From positions 1-5,581 of the forward strand of contig JAAWGY010000182.1 of NCBI GenBank assembly GCA_022795575.1: DNA of 5,581 bases, in the 5' to 3' direction. This DNA comes from Angelakisella sp. (GTDB taxonomy: Bacteria; Bacillota; Clostridia; Oscillospirales; Ruminococcaceae). The notes under the pieces are model-generated. The model ran no database searches. It had not been told where the DNA came from and saw only the letters and a list, made by a program, of their open reading frames with translations. Both the position numbers and the translations under genes were made by a program. Below are positions 5,495 through 5,581 of the stretch, piece by piece. Position 1 is the first letter of the stretch. Each line of letters opens with the position of its first letter.

Positions 5495-5573
5495 TTTTCC
5501 CGCCCTGCAAGGCAAAAAACCGCAGCAATACTTGGTGTATTGCAAGGTTTTTTAACGCGGCAGGGCGGGAAAA
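5495..5573. repeat. Large stem-loop, probable dispersed intergenic repeat (MITE-like) and possible terminator
   Basis: Three nested perfect arms are separated by small internal loops: TTTTCCCGCCCTGC (5495-5508) with GCAGGGCGGGAAAA (5560-5573), AAAAAACC (5514-5521) with GGTTTTTT (5546-5553), and GCAATAC (5525-5531) with GTATTGC (5537-5543) around TTGGT. Twenty-nine base pairs in 79 bases is far beyond chance. The inner hairpin followed by a six-T run could terminate ligase transcripts on the plus strand, and the symmetric A run could do so on the other strand. No transposase is present. Copy number elsewhere is unknown. Confidence 0.7.
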
Positions 5574-5581
5574 GACCTGGC

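Noticed and set aside
3548..5545. 665-residue open frame on the minus strand opposite the CoA ligase
   Set aside because: It lies antisense to a gene with all family motifs, its composition is the proline/glycine/histidine/valine-rich type produced by GC-biased codons read backwards, and it runs through the promoter and T-box start. No domain is recognisable.

Overview
The window looks like chromosomal DNA from a GC-rich, low-G+C-phylum-type Firmicute of the class Clostridia, probably an Oscillospiraceae-like gut anaerobe. This is inferred from strong AGGAGG-type ribosome binding sites, a T-box leader (essentially a Firmicutes/Actinobacteria device), a Gram-positive style lipoprotein binding protein, GC-rich codon use and hairpin-rich intergenic DNA. 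No species is claimed.

Layout, left to right. Bases 1-387 hold no convincing complete gene. They contain a chain of inverted repeats and, at the extreme left, an open frame that may be the tail of a gene outside the window (low confidence). Bases 388-3155, minus strand, carry a three-gene ABC importer operon transcribed right to left: lipoprotein binding protein (2124-3155), permease (1184-2083) and ATPase (388-1191). The last two genes overlap by 8 bp. Upstream of the operon is a leader of about 410 nt. It starts at a perfect TTGACA-17-TATAAT promoter and contains a complete T-box tRNA-sensing riboswitch (about 3284-3568), with a specifier loop, a canonical antiterminator and a competing intrinsic terminator. 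The specifier triplet reads UGG (Trp), and the tRNA-end-binding bulge reads UGGC, which fits a G73 discriminator as in bacterial tRNA-Trp. Together with the protein family this identifies the operon as a tryptophan importer of the TrpXYZ type, switched on when tRNA-Trp is uncharged.

Bases 3604-3751 are a divergent control region. A second, weaker promoter points right toward an acyl-CoA ligase/adenylate-forming enzyme (3752-5389, plus strand), and a 13-nt inverted repeat lies midway between the two -35 boxes. Bases 5390-5581 hold a large, nearly perfect stem-loop that looks like a dispersed intergenic repeat or a terminator, cut close to the window edge.

Functionally, the left operon takes up tryptophan when the cell runs short. 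The ligase activates an unidentified carboxylic acid to its CoA thioester. The shared promoter region raises, but does not prove, the possibility that the ligase handles an aromatic acid linked to tryptophan metabolism. I see no defence system, CRISPR array, rRNA or tRNA gene.
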